A DNA stretch of 64,000 nt from Sphingomonas sp. (lineage in GTDB: Bacteria > Pseudomonadota > Alphaproteobacteria > Sphingomonadales > Sphingomonadaceae): assembly GCF_030145815.1 (NCBI RefSeq), contig NZ_JAIXHL010000005.1, positions 62,001-126,000 of the forward strand. Direction: 5' to 3'. The number at the start of each line of letters is the position of its first letter. Position 1 is the stretch's first letter. A program made the translations under genes and the position numbers. Below, in pieces: positions 19,594 to 30,745 of the stretch. Below the pieces are notes generated by a model. The model did no database searches. It was given only the letters and a program-made list of their open reading frames with translations, and had not been told where the DNA came from.

Positions 19594-19737
19594 GGCGGCG
19601 AACCCTACGATTGCGGCCCTGCCAACGTCAATATCGCGGTCGACGCACCCGTATTTAACGCGGGATGACTTTATCCATTCGCGCCTCTAGCGTGTCGGGT
19701 GGTTCGGGCTCCCGGGGTTCGGGTTTAGGAGAGGGTT

Positions 19738-21684
19738 TTGGCACATCCGCCAGCGACGACGTCACCTGGAAACAGGTCGCACGGATTTGCGCGCTGGATT
19801 GCGGTCGCTGCAGCAGCGATGGCGGGACTGGTGCTGATCGGATGGGTCGTCGACAGCGCGATCCTGCGTGGGTTGGGCGACACACGCAGTGCAATTCATC
19901 CTTTGACCGCTGCCACATTCCTGTCGCTGGCAGGCGGTTCGCTGCTGTTCATGGCGGGCCGTCGGCGACCGGCGCGGATCGTGTATCGCGGGGTCATGGC
20001 GATCATCGCCCTGCTTGTTCTGCATCACATTCTCGGCATTCTCGCGGGACCGCTGGACAGCCTGGTTGGATCGAGTGGACTGTCGTGGGTGCATGGCCGC
20101 CGGGCGACACCACTCGGACCGCTCTCGGTGCTGCTGCTGCTCAGCCTGGCGCTGTGCGCTCAGGCATCGACGGGACGCTGGCGGGATTGGGCCGCACCAT
20201 TGGCAAGCGCCGCGCTGGCGGCATTGCTGCTGGTATTGACCTTCACGGTCAGCGACACGGAAGCAAATACGCGCTTTGTCGGCGTGTCGACGACGGCCGG
20301 CATCCCGGTGTTCCTGCTGGCGGTCGCGACCGTGCTCAGCACCAGTCCGGGCGGGCCACAGGATCGCTTTGCCAACTCGCCCTGGAAAATCCTGCAGCGG
20401 ATCCATCCGATCATCATCGTCAGCGCGATCTTGCCGGTGCTGGCGCTGGTCGGATTTCGCAACGCCGTCGCCATGACCGATGCGGAATTCCATTATGCGA
20501 TGGCGATGTCGAACCTGCTGGCAATGGCCATGCTGGTGGCGCATGTGATCAACCGCGCCGACCGCCAGGACCGCGCGCTGGCCGCCGGAGAGGCGCGCCT
20601 CGGTTCGATCCTCGATACCGCGCCGGACGCGCTGATCGTGACTAGCGACGCGCTTGTGATCCGGACGTTCAGCCGGTCCGCGCCGCTGCTGTGGGGGTTG
20701 AACCCCGACGAGCTGCGTGGGCGATCGCTGCCGACGCTGTTCGACGAACGGATCAGCCTGCCCGACATCGCAAGCGGGGAAACGGGCGCGACCACATCCT
20801 ATTTCACCACCGGAACCCGCGCCAACGGGGTCCGCTTCCCGGCTGAACTACGCCTGGGCATCGCCGAGCAAGAGGGCGAGCGCGTGTGCGTCGCCTTTGT
20901 CCGCGACCTGAGCGAGCGGATGGCGATGGAGGACCAGCTCAATGGTCTGCATTATCAATTGATGCATTTGTCGCGGCAGAACGCGATGGGCGAACTCGCC
21001 GGCGACATCGCGCATGAAATCAACCAGCCGCTGACCGCCGCGACCAATTACGCGTCCACCGCCGACTATGTGCTGGCGCAGGGTGGGGACATTGCCAAGG
21101 CCCGCGATTTTCTGAACGAGATCACCGCACAGCTGCTACGTGCCGGGGGCATCATCAGCCGCTTGCGCGCATTCCTTGCCAATCGCGAGATCGAACTGCG
21201 CCGCGAATCGCTGGAGGCGGTGGTGCAGGATGCCGTCAATCTGGTACTGATCGGATCGCGCCGGGTCGCCGGTCGGCTCACCGTCGACATCGCGCGCGAC
21301 ATTCCGGCGGTCTATGTCGATCGCATCCAGATCCAACAGGTGCTGGTCAACCTGCTGCGCAACTCGTTCGAAGCGTGCGACGAAGCGGGGCGCGAGCCGC
21401 GGATCACGATTACGGCACGCCCCGCCGGCGAGCATCTGGTCGAGATCGCGGTTGCCGACAATGGCGCGGGCCTTCCCGAAGGGTTCGCCGAGCAAATGGG
21501 CCAGCGCTTTTCATCGACCAAGGGGGAAGGCGGCCTGGGCATCGGCCTCAATATCTCGAAACGGATCGTCGAGGCGCATGGCGGGACACTGGTCGCCGAA
21601 CATCGCGAACCCCATGGTGCAGTGTTCCGGTTTACCGTGCCGGCGCTGATTGAATCGACTCAGTTGAGCGGGGCGCTGGCTTAG
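19738..21684 (+). CDS. membrane-bound PAS sensor histidine kinase (FixL-like), orphan
   Basis: 648 residues from a TTG start 3-10 nt after AGGAGAGG. Residues about 20-265 hold about eight membrane spans. A PAS domain follows (about 285-395: ILDTAPDALIVTSDALV). The HisKA box is AGDIAHEINQPLTAATNYAS with the phospho-acceptor His, then the ATPase N box LVNLLRNSFEA, G1 VADNGAGLP and G2 GGLGIGLNISKR. The HEINQPLTA motif is that of FixL/DctB-type kinases. No response regulator gene is adjacent, so the partner is unknown, as is the signal. Confidence 0.9.
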   Translation: MAHPPATTSPGNRSHGFARWIAVAAAAMAGLVLIGWVVDSAILRGLGDTRSAIHPLTAATFLSLAGGSLLFMAGRRRPARIVYRGVMAIIALLVLHHILGILAGPLDSLVGSSGLSWVHGRRATPLGPLSVLLLLSLALCAQASTGRWRDWAAPLASAALAALLLVLTFTVSDTEANTRFVGVSTTAGIPVFLLAVATVLSTSPGGPQDRFANSPWKILQRIHPIIIVSAILPVLALVGFRNAVAMTDAEFHYAMAMSNLLAMAMLVAHVINRADRQDRALAAGEARLGSILDTAPDALIVTSDALVIRTFSRSAPLLWGLNPDELRGRSLPTLFDERISLPDIASGETGATTSYFTTGTRANGVRFPAELRLGIAEQEGERVCVAFVRDLSERMAMEDQLNGLHYQLMHLSRQNAMGELAGDIAHEINQPLTAATNYASTADYVLAQGGDIAKARDFLNEITAQLLRAGGIISRLRAFLANREIELRRESLEAVVQDAVNLVLIGSRRVAGRLTVDIARDIPAVYVDRIQIQQVLVNLLRNSFEACDEAGREPRITITARPAGEHLVEIAVADNGAGLPEGFAEQMGQRFSSTKGEGGLGIGLNISKRIVEAHGGTLVAEHREPHGAVFRFTVPALIESTQLSGALA

Positions 21685-22526
21685 CTTTTGATCTTCCAGC
21701 CCGAGCGCAGCAGCACGTAACAGGTCAGCGCCAGCACGACGTCGAGCGCCAGGATGACTGCGCTGCCCACCAGGATTGGGGAATCCGCGACACCAAGGAA
21801 GCCGTAGCGAAAGCCCGAGATGATGTAGAAAAACGGGTTGGCGTGGCTAATCGCCTGAAACAGCGGCGACAGGCGGTCGACCGAGTAGAAGGTGCCCGAC
21901 AACAGCGCGAGCGGAGCGACCACGAAATTGGTGACTGCGGCAGCGTGATCGAACTTCTCCGCCCAGATCGAGGTCATCACCCCCATCAGCGCCAGGAACA
22001 GCGAGCCAAGGAAGCCGAACCACAGGATCGCCCAGACATGCGCGGGCGTGACGTCGACACCCGGCCACAGCGCCATTGCGAGCCACACCGCCGCGCCGAC
22101 ACAGAACGCCCGCGTGACCGCGCCGCCGCACAGCGCCGCGAGTAACTCACCAGTTGAAAGCGGCGGCATCAGATAATCGACGATCGTCCCTTGGATCTTG
22201 CCGACCAGCAACGAAAAGCTGGAATTGGCGAACGCGTTCTGGAGCATGCCCATCACGATCAGGCCGGGCGCGATGAAGTTTGCGAACGGGATCGCAACGC
22301 CGCTGAGCGTTACGGTGCGCCCGCCGCCGCCCAACGCGACGGTGAAAACCACCAGAAATAACAACGTCGTGACCGCCGGTGCCCACACCGTCTGGAGCTG
22401 CACCTTGAAGAAACGGCGTACCTCCTTCACATAGAGGGTCCACAGCCCGCCCCAATTCACGTTACGGATGATCGGAACGCCGGGGCCGGCGATCATGCTT
22501 TCGGGCGTCGGGGACTGGTCGGTCAT
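21681..22526 (-). CDS. ABC-2 type transporter permease
   Basis: 281 residues from ATG 22526 (MTDQSPTPESM); the frame is open much further upstream only because it runs antisense to gcrA. Six membrane segments in the ABC-2 pattern, with LLSGTFYSVDRLSPLFQAISHANPF, the family's signature loop. Members export polysaccharides, lipids or drugs with a separate ATPase. No ATPase gene lies next to it. It converges on the histidine kinase gene (4-bp overlap of stops) and diverges from gcrA. Confidence 0.9.
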   Translation of the reverse strand: MTDQSPTPESMIAGPGVPIIRNVNWGGLWTLYVKEVRRFFKVQLQTVWAPAVTTLLFLVVFTVALGGGGRTVTLSGVAIPFANFIAPGLIVMGMLQNAFANSSFSLLVGKIQGTIVDYLMPPLSTGELLAALCGGAVTRAFCVGAAVWLAMALWPGVDVTPAHVWAILWFGFLGSLFLALMGVMTSIWAEKFDHAAAVTNFVVAPLALLSGTFYSVDRLSPLFQAISHANPFFYIISGFRYGFLGVADSPILVGSAVILALDVVLALTCYVLLRSGWKIKS

Positions 22527-22570
22527 GCAAAGGCCGGTTAATCGCTGCCGCCACACCCGGCAACGGGATT

Positions 22571-22575
22571 GATTC
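22571..22575. promoter_or_regulatory. GANTC (CcrM-type) site upstream of gcrA
   Basis: GATTC lies 15 bp before the gcrA ATG. In alphaproteobacteria CcrM methylates GANTC and GcrA acts at methylated sites. One 5-bp site may be chance. Confidence 0.25.
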
Positions 22576-22589
22576 TTTAGGGACGACAA

Positions 22590-23270
22590 ATGAGCTGGAC
22601 CGACGAACGGATCGAGACGCTGCGCAAGATGTGGGACAGCGGCCTGACCGCGACGCAGATTGCTGAAGAGCTGGGCGGAGTAAGCCGCAATGCCGTGATC
22701 GGCAAGGCGCACCGCCTGGGCCTGGCGTCGCGCCCCTCGCCGGTCAAGGCCAATGCGGCGGAGGCCAAGCCCGCCCCGGCACCCGCCGCGCCGCCTGCGC
22801 CAAAGCCCGCGCCCGCGGCACCCGCCCCGCGCGCCGTTGCGCCAGTCGCAGCCCCCACCCCTGCCCCCGCCCCGGTTATCGAGGATGAGGACGAGGATGA
22901 GGTCGAAGCGCCGGCACCCGCAGTGCGCGAAGGCCCGGTGCTGCGTTCGGTCGGCCCCGGCGGCTTCATCCGCCAGAACCCCGGTGAGCAGGCCCCGCCG
23001 ATCGCCCCGGCCCCGCCGCGCCGCCTGGTCCCGGCCAAGCCGAGCAAGGAGATCGAGGGCAAGACCACGCTGCTCGACCTCAACGATCGCATCTGCAAAT
23101 GGCCTCTGGGACATCCGGGTGAGCCGGACTTCCATTTCTGCGGCGAAAAGGTGAACCCGGGTTTCCCCTATTGCGTCGACCATTGCGGCCATGCCTATCA
23201 GGCGCAGCTGCCGCGCCGCGATCGCCGTCCGCCGCCGCCGCTGCCCTATGGCGGCCCGCGCGTTCGCTAA
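22590..23270 (+). CDS. gcrA: cell-cycle transcriptional regulator GcrA
   Basis: 226 residues. GcrA works with sigma-70 at promoters carrying methylated GANTC sites and drives S-phase genes in alphaproteobacteria. The N-terminal helix-turn-helix is textbook (MSWTDERIETLRKMWDSGLT, then ATQIAEELGGVSRNAVIGKA). The C-terminal segment NDRICKWPLGHPGEPDFHFC with GYPYC-like GFPYCVDH is the sigma-binding end. Between them is a long Ala/Pro-rich linker (residues about 50-130) with an acidic patch EDEDEDEVE, which is longer than in Caulobacter GcrA. Confidence 0.95.
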   Translation: MSWTDERIETLRKMWDSGLTATQIAEELGGVSRNAVIGKAHRLGLASRPSPVKANAAEAKPAPAPAAPPAPKPAPAAPAPRAVAPVAAPTPAPAPVIEDEDEDEVEAPAPAVREGPVLRSVGPGGFIRQNPGEQAPPIAPAPPRRLVPAKPSKEIEGKTTLLDLNDRICKWPLGHPGEPDFHFCGEKVNPGFPYCVDHCGHAYQAQLPRRDRRPPPPLPYGGPRVR

Positions 23271-23353
23271 GCGGGTTTGCGCTAAACACGCGTAGATAAA
23301 GAGCGATCTGGGTAAACGGTCGTTTAACCACGGGTGGTTAGGGCAGGCATGTC

Positions 23354-23665
23354 ATGCATGCGCCAACCCAACCCCGCTCCATTGCGACGCTTCTGCAAAC
23401 CAGTCTCGTACTGGGCGGCGTTGCGGCGCTCGCCTTCTGGCCTCCACGCGAAGGGGCGATGATGCTGGTCGCGCTCGACGGGCGCGATGCAGCCAGGCTG
23501 GTCGCTCCCGCACTTGATGCCGGAGCGGCGCTGGCCGGGCGCGGACCGCTGTCCAACATGATCGTCGTGCGTGGCGTGCGCAGCCGTCTGACGCCACTGG
23601 CCCGGCACGGAGTGATCCTGATCGCGGCACCGAGCGGTTTGTGCGGAGCGGAGACGGCGGCATGA
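23354..23665 (+). CDS. small membrane-anchored or secreted protein coupled to the chemoreceptor
   Basis: 103 residues. A hydrophobic N-terminal segment ([21 protein letters not shown]) is followed by a short soluble part with no recognised domain. Its stop overlaps the chemoreceptor start by ATGA, so the two are co-translated. That coupling, and the read-through of good sphingomonad codon use, support it as a real gene. The function is unknown; a link to sensing is inference from coupling only. Confidence 0.6.
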   Translation: MHAPTQPRSIATLLQTSLVLGGVAALAFWPPREGAMMLVALDGRDAARLVAPALDAGAALAGRGPLSNMIVVRGVRSRLTPLARHGVILIAAPSGLCGAETAA

Positions 23666-25212
23666 TGCTCGACGACATCAATCTGCTGCGTCGGCGCGGC
23701 GTGCGCGTGCTGGTTGCCGCGAGCTGGGCCAACACGGTTGCCGTAACGCTGATCAGCCTGATTGCCGGCACCGACCGACTGCTCCCCCTCGCCCTGATCG
23801 GCATTCTCGCAAATCTTCTTCCGACCGTCATGGTGCGTCAGGGTCGAGCCGACGCGCAGGCACGGCTGGTGGTGGCATCGCTCGCCGCGGTCCAGCCGGC
23901 GCTGATCGTCTATGCGCTGAGCGGCCATGGCTGGCAGATGGACGGCCATATGTATTTCTTCGTCGCGCTCGCGGGTCTGACCGTGCTGTGCGACGTGCGC
24001 GCGATCCTGTTCGCGTCGGCACTGATCGCGGTCCATCACCTCGTCCTGCAATCTGCGGCGCCGGCCTGGGTGTTCAGCGGCGCGGGTGATCTGGGCCGGG
24101 TGCTGTTCCATGCGCTTGCAGTCGTGCTGCAGGCCGCCGTTCTGGTCTATCTGACGGTAACGATCCGCACCCTGCTGAACCGCAATGCCGAGGCGCGTGC
24201 CCAAAGCGAGCAGGCCGCCGCCACCGCGGAGGAGCGTCGCGTCGAGGCCGAGGCCGCGATGCGCAAGGCCGCCGACGCGGCGCGCCGCGAGAGCGAGGAA
24301 CGCGCGGCGCGCGAACGGCTTGCACGCGAGGCTGAGGCACAACGTCGCGACGCCGAAGCCACCCGTCGCGAAGATCATCGCCGTCTGGCCGACAGCTTTC
24401 AGCAATCGATGAGCGGGATCATCGCTACCGTCGGCACCGCCGCGAGCGAACTCGAGCAGCTCGCCGCGTCGCTCAACGGCGTCGCGCGCCGCGCTAGTCG
24501 CGAATCGGGTGAGACCGCCGCCAGCGCCAGCCAGACTTCGGGTGCAGCAGAGACGCTGGCGATCCGGCTGCACGAGTTGTCGCGGTCGATTACCGCGATC
24601 GCCGCCAGCGCGGATCAGCAGGCGCAGCGCAGCGATGATGCCAGCAGCATTTCCGACGGCGGGCGCGGCGCGGTCGTCGCGCTGACCCAGCGGTCGCAGA
24701 CGATCACGAGCTTCGCCGAATCGATCCACGAAATCGCGACGCGCACCAATTTGCTCGCGCTCAACGCCACGATCGAAGCATCGCGCGCGGGCGAGGCCGG
24801 GCGCGGTTTTGCGGTGGTCGCGCATGAAGTGAAGCAGCTTGCGGGCGAAGCTGCCCGCGCCACAGGGGAAATCCGCCACCTCGCCGATTCGATGCACGGC
24901 GGGGCCGAGGTTGCGCAGGACGCGCTGTCCGAAATCACCGCGATGGTCGGCGATCTGGCGACTGCGGCAGAGGCGATCCGGGCAGCGGTCGACGCGCAAC
25001 GCGAGACCGCGACCGCAATAGACCGCTCAGCGCGCGATACCGCCACCGGCGCGGCGTTCATGGCCGAACGGGTGCGCGGCGTTGCGGCGATGGCAAATGA
25101 AACCGAAGAGCTGTCGGATCGGGTGGCTGCAGCGGCGGGCGCATTGTCGCGCACGGCACGCGCGTTGGACGAGTCTACCCGCGGGTTCCTGACCCAGCTC
25201 GACGCGGCATAG
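23662..25212 (+). CDS. methyl-accepting chemotaxis protein, multi-pass membrane sensor
   Basis: 516 residues from ATG 23662. Residues about 10-175 hold about six membrane spans rather than the usual periplasmic ligand domain between two helices. A charged coiled coil (about 180-255, rich in Glu/Arg/Ala) links to the signalling domain. Its tip reads [20 protein letters not shown], then [20 protein letters not shown], which is the CheA/CheW-binding hairpin. No other che genes are in the window. Coupled to the small gene upstream. Confidence 0.92.
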   Translation: MMLDDINLLRRRGVRVLVAASWANTVAVTLISLIAGTDRLLPLALIGILANLLPTVMVRQGRADAQARLVVASLAAVQPALIVYALSGHGWQMDGHMYFFVALAGLTVLCDVRAILFASALIAVHHLVLQSAAPAWVFSGAGDLGRVLFHALAVVLQAAVLVYLTVTIRTLLNRNAEARAQSEQAAATAEERRVEAEAAMRKAADAARRESEERAARERLAREAEAQRRDAEATRREDHRRLADSFQQSMSGIIATVGTAASELEQLAASLNGVARRASRESGETAASASQTSGAAETLAIRLHELSRSITAIAASADQQAQRSDDASSISDGGRGAVVALTQRSQTITSFAESIHEIATRTNLLALNATIEASRAGEAGRGFAVVAHEVKQLAGEAARATGEIRHLADSMHGGAEVAQDALSEITAMVGDLATAAEAIRAAVDAQRETATAIDRSARDTATGAAFMAERVRGVAAMANETEELSDRVAAAAGALSRTARALDESTRGFLTQLDAA

Positions 25213-25224
25213 TCCAAAAAAGAA

Positions 25225-25252
25225 GGGGCCGGCGGATCGCTCCGCCAGCCCC
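25225..25252. terminator. terminator hairpin between MCP and outer-membrane protein genes
   Basis: GGGGCCGGCGGA pairs with TCCGCCAGCCCC (one mismatch). On the minus strand it is followed by TTCTTTTTT, so it best fits termination of the outer-membrane gene; it may also serve the chemoreceptor gene. Confidence 0.8.
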
Positions 25253-25275
25253 AGACTCCCGCTCGGGAAGCCGCT

Positions 25276-26100
25276 TTAGAAGCGGAACGCCGCCGTCGCA
25301 CGCAGCGCATGGAAGTCGAAGTCCGAGCTGCGGCGGAAATCCGCGCCGCCCGCGAGGACGAACGGGTTGGTCGCACCTGCGGTGCCGTTACCGACCTGAA
25401 CGCGCGAGTCGCTATCGTCATAGCGGCTGTAGAGATATTCCAGGCCGATCGAGAAGTTGCGGCCGAGCTTCTGCTCGACACCGCCACCAGCCTGCCAGCC
25501 CCATGCCATGTCGTCGCCGATAACGGCGAAGCTGTTGGCGGTGTTGCTGCTGCTGAAGCTGTTGTTCAGCTTCGCATAGGCGCCGCCACCGGTGGCGTAG
25601 AACAAGGTGCTCTCACCCGCGACCATACCAGCGCGCAGGCGCAGTGCCGCGTTCCAGTCGAGCTCGCGCGTCATGGTGTAGAAAGCCGGGGTGGTGCTGT
25701 AGGCGGTCACGCTGTCGCGTGCTTCGCTCTTGCCGAATTCGGCGACGGCACCCAGGACAAACTTGCCCATCTGCTTGTCGAAGCCGATGCGGCCATAATA
25801 TTCGATATCGTCCTTGTCGTTGATACAGGAGACATTGGCGCTCGACGTCGCCGCGCCATTGCAGAAGCCGGGCGAGAAGGCGTCGGCACCGGTCGAGGTC
25901 GCGATCGTGTCACCGAAGCTGCCATTGCGGCCCGCGTCGAATTCGATCGTCTCGCCGACATCGTTGTTCTGAACGGTGTAGCCGAATGAGCCACCGACAT
26001 AGACGCCGTCGAATGCGGGTTCGCCGTCCTGGGCCATGGCCGGGGCGGCAATCAGGGTCAGGGCGGCCACACCGGCCCCCATCAGGGTACGCATACGCAT
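25276..26100 (-). CDS. opacity/OmpW-like outer-membrane beta-barrel protein
   Basis: 274 residues. Signal peptide ends APAMAQ. The mature protein starts FDGVYVGGSFGYT, the usual first strand of small porin-family barrels, has LRLRAGMVAGESTLFYATGGGAYA and NFSIGLEYLYSRYDD strands, and ends in Phe (ATAAFRF), the sorting signal of outer-membrane barrels. Two Cys (FCNGAAT, VSCIN) could form a loop disulfide. Likely a structural or surface protein; no ligand can be inferred. Confidence 0.85.
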   Translation of the reverse strand: MRMRTLMGAGVAALTLIAAPAMAQDGEPAFDGVYVGGSFGYTVQNNDVGETIEFDAGRNGSFGDTIATSTGADAFSPGFCNGAATSSANVSCINDKDDIEYYGRIGFDKQMGKFVLGAVAEFGKSEARDSVTAYSTTPAFYTMTRELDWNAALRLRAGMVAGESTLFYATGGGAYAKLNNSFSSSNTANSFAVIGDDMAWGWQAGGGVEQKLGRNFSIGLEYLYSRYDDSDSRVQVGNGTAGATNPFVLAGGADFRRSSDFDFHALRATAAFRF

Positions 26101-26236
26101 AAACAGGTTACTCCAACTGAACTTGCCGGGGCTTAACGTGGATCAGCGCGGTTCTTTCCGAGCCCGTTCCGAATTTTCCCGGCTATGTTGCCCCGCAGCA
26201 ACACCCGTGCTTGCCGGGATCGTCGCGGGGGATTAG

Positions 26237-28228
<1,992 letters not shown>

Positions 28229-28290
28229 TTTATTTTCGGCGGCGCTGTAAGATCGTCGCGCCGCCGATGACTAAAGGGGGCATGGACGCG

Positions 28291-28839
28291 ATGACCGCCC
28301 CGATCGATGCCGATACCGATGCCGCTCCGGTCGCCGAGCAGGAGCGGCTGTATCAGCAGGCGGTCGCGGCGCACGCCCCCGCCATCGCCCGGCTGGCCCA
28401 TGCGGTCGAACGCAACCCCGACCGCGCGCGCGACCTGGAACAGGATATTCACCTGGCGCTGTGGCGCGGCCTGTCGGGCTTTGCCGGACGCAGCGCGCTC
28501 TCCACCTTCGTCTATCGGGTCGCGCATAATGTCGCGGCCAGCCATGTGGCGCGTGACGCGCGTGGCGCCAAGGGCGTGGCGCTCGAAGACATTGCCGACC
28601 TGCCCGCCGCCGAGGATCCCGAGGGCGCAGCAGGAACGGCACAGCTGCTCGCGCGCATCCACGCCCTGATCGCCGCGCTGCGCCAGCCAGACCGCAGCGT
28701 GATGCTGCTCCACCTCGAAGGGCTGGAGGCGGCGGCGATCGGGGAGGTTACCGGCCTGTCCGCCAACCATGTCGCGGTCAAGCTGCACCGCATCCGCACC
28801 ATGCTCGCCCGTCATTTCGCATCGGGAGATCCGCGATGA
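28291..28839 (+). CDS. ECF-type RNA polymerase sigma factor
   Basis: 182 residues from ATG 28291, with AAAGGGGG 10 nt upstream; ATGs at 28267 and 28282 are in frame but fit the ribosome-binding site less well. Region 2 is RDLEQDIHLALWRGLSGFAG and RSALSTFVYRVAHNVAASHV; region 4 is LHLEGLEAAAIGEVTGLSAN then HVAVKLHRIRTMLARHF. The next gene, a small membrane protein, starts within its stop codon (ATGA). That layout is usual for a sigma factor and its membrane-bound regulator. Confidence 0.88.
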   Translation: MTAPIDADTDAAPVAEQERLYQQAVAAHAPAIARLAHAVERNPDRARDLEQDIHLALWRGLSGFAGRSALSTFVYRVAHNVAASHVARDARGAKGVALEDIADLPAAEDPEGAAGTAQLLARIHALIAALRQPDRSVMLLHLEGLEAAAIGEVTGLSANHVAVKLHRIRTMLARHFASGDPR

Positions 28840-29429
28840 GCGATCCCATCGTCACCCTGTGGACCGCCCAGCATACCGATGCGCGCGCGCCCTCGCCTGC
28901 CGAGCTGACCGAACGCGCGCGCGTGCTCCGCCGCCGGGTGTGGCGGCGCGACGCGACCGAATATGCCGCGGGCGCGCTGGCCGCCGGCGTCTTTGGCTGG
29001 ATGGGACTGGCCAGCCCCGATTGGGGCGTGCGCATTGCCTGCCTCGTGCAAATCGCCGGGCTGCTGGTGGTGATGCGCAACCTGTGGACGCGTCGCCCGG
29101 TCGATGATCCGGCGGCGCTGGACCGGGACGCTCTGAGTCATTTGCGCGCGCTGCTGACGGCACAGCGCGACGCGCTGGCCAGCGTCGGACGCTGGTATAT
29201 CGGCCCGATGCTGCCCGGCATGATCCTGTTTCTGGGTGCAGTGAGCCGCGTCACCGCAACCAACACCGGATGGGGACCCGCGCTGATCGTCGCGGCGCTG
29301 GCGGCGGCGATCGTGTGCGGCGTCTTGTATGGCGTACTGCGGCTCAACCGCCACGCCGCCCGCACGCTCGATGACCAGATCGCCGCACTTGCCCCCGACT
29401 CCGCCGACACCGACCCATCGCAAGCCTGA
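28836..29429 (+). CDS. membrane protein coupled to the ECF sigma factor, possible anti-sigma
   Basis: 197 residues. A cytoplasmic N-terminal part (about 1-45, TERARVLRRRVWRRDATEY) is followed by two closely spaced hydrophobic segments (AAGALAAGVFGWMGLA; VRIACLVQIAGLLVVM), then two more (YIGPMLPGMILFLGAVSRV; ALIVAALAAAIVCGVLYGVL). The ATGA overlap with the sigma gene makes it the prime candidate for that sigma factor's regulator. No zinc-binding anti-sigma motif (HXXXCXXC) is visible, so the role is inferred from position. Confidence 0.7.
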   Translation: MSDPIVTLWTAQHTDARAPSPAELTERARVLRRRVWRRDATEYAAGALAAGVFGWMGLASPDWGVRIACLVQIAGLLVVMRNLWTRRPVDDPAALDRDALSHLRALLTAQRDALASVGRWYIGPMLPGMILFLGAVSRVTATNTGWGPALIVAALAAAIVCGVLYGVLRLNRHAARTLDDQIAALAPDSADTDPSQA

Positions 29430-29440
29430 AAGGACCGCCG

Positions 29441-30745
29441 ATGCGCACTCTGATATTCGCCGTCGCCCTGTTGACCATGCCATTTGCAGCGCAGGCGCAG
29501 ACCGCCGCCCCGCCCGCCCCCGCCCAACCGACGACCGTTCAGGCCGCGCCGGAGCTCACCCGCCGGATCGATTCGCTGCCCGCGCTGATCAATGGCACTG
29601 GCGATTTCGAGGGCGCGTTCGATGCCAGCTTCAAGGCACAGGTTCCCAAAGCACAGTTCGACGCGCTCGGCGCGCAACTCCGCGCGCAACATGGCAAGGT
29701 CGTCGGCATCGAACAGGTGAACCCGCGCACACCCCATCAGGCCGTAGTGCGGGTCGGGTTCGAGAAATCGGTGGCGACGATCCAGATCGTCGTCGACCCT
29801 GCCCCGCCGCACCCCATCACCGGCCTGCTGATCAGTCAGGTCGAGCCGCGCAGCGACGGATTTGCTCAAATCGAAGCGGATTTCCGCGCGCTGCCCGGAA
29901 GTGCTGCCTATGGCATCTACCGGCTGGGTGACGGCCGGACGCCGGTCGCCGAGTATCGCGGCGAGGCTGCGATGCCGCTGGGCTCCGCCTTCAAACTATG
30001 GGTGCTCGCCGAGGCCGCGCGCCAGGTTCAGGCGGGCACGCGCAAGTGGAGCGATGTGGTGAAGCTCGACACGCGGTCGCTTCCCTCCGGCATCACGCAG
30101 AACTGGCCGAGCGGCGCGCCGGTCACCCTGCACAGCCTGGCGACCCTGATGATCTCGATCAGCGACAATACGGCGACCGATACCCTGCTGCGCGCGCTGG
30201 GCCGCGACGCCGTTGATGCGATGGTGGCGCGCGCCGGGGCGTCCGATCCCGGCGTGACTCTGCCCGTGCTGACCACGATCGAGGCGTTCCAGCTGAAATC
30301 GCCGACCAATGCCGATCTGGCCGCGGCGTGGAGGGCTGCGGGACCGGACGGTCGGCGCAAATTGCTCCGCGACCATGCCGCGCGCCTTGCCGCGAGCAAG
30401 CCAGACGCGGCGATGTTCGGGGCGAAGCCGCTCGCGCTGGATGTCGAATGGTTCGCATCGCCACGCGACCAGGCGGCGCTGCTCGACTGGCTGCGCACCC
30501 GGGGCGGGGCCGAGGCGCTGGCGATCATGGCGGTCAATCCGCAGACGCCCGGCGACACCGGCTTCGCCTATGCCGGCTTCAAGGGCGGGTCGGAGCCCGG
30601 CGTGATCTATGGCAGCTGGCTGGTCCGGACCAGGGCGGGGCAATGGTATGCGATCACCGGCGGATGGACGCGCCCGGACGCCGGGGTCGAAACGCTAACG
30701 TTCATGACGCTGATGCAGCGGCTGATGCGTCAGGTGGCGGATTGA
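29441..30745 (+). CDS. class A beta-lactamase-like serine hydrolase with N-terminal domain
   Basis: 434 residues. Signal peptide MRTLIFAVALLTMPFAAQAQ. Residues about 35-135 look like a DUF3887-type alpha/beta domain; the rest is the serine hydrolase. The catalytic motifs are SAFK (SxxK, PLGSAFKLWVLAEAA), SDN (MISISDNTATDTLLRAL) and KGG (YAGFKGGSEPG). This is the class A/penicillin-recognising set, so the substrate may be a beta-lactam or a cell-wall peptide. No Glu166-type loop is assigned with certainty. It follows the sigma/membrane pair by 11 bp. Confidence 0.85.
   Translation: MRTLIFAVALLTMPFAAQAQTAAPPAPAQPTTVQAAPELTRRIDSLPALINGTGDFEGAFDASFKAQVPKAQFDALGAQLRAQHGKVVGIEQVNPRTPHQAVVRVGFEKSVATIQIVVDPAPPHPITGLLISQVEPRSDGFAQIEADFRALPGSAAYGIYRLGDGRTPVAEYRGEAAMPLGSAFKLWVLAEAARQVQAGTRKWSDVVKLDTRSLPSGITQNWPSGAPVTLHSLATLMISISDNTATDTLLRALGRDAVDAMVARAGASDPGVTLPVLTTIEAFQLKSPTNADLAAAWRAAGPDGRRKLLRDHAARLAASKPDAAMFGAKPLALDVEWFASPRDQAALLDWLRTRGGAEALAIMAVNPQTPGDTGFAYAGFKGGSEPGVIYGSWLVRTRAGQWYAITGGWTRPDAGVETLTFMTLMQRLMRQVAD

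Noticed and set aside
19674..19697. Seven-codon frame MDKVIPR as an arginine leader peptide
   Set aside because: Only one Arg codon and no ribosome-binding site; kept only as context for the argD leader hairpin.
22527..23192. Upstream extension of the ABC-2 permease frame
   Set aside because: It runs antisense to gcrA and is low-complexity Arg/Gly.
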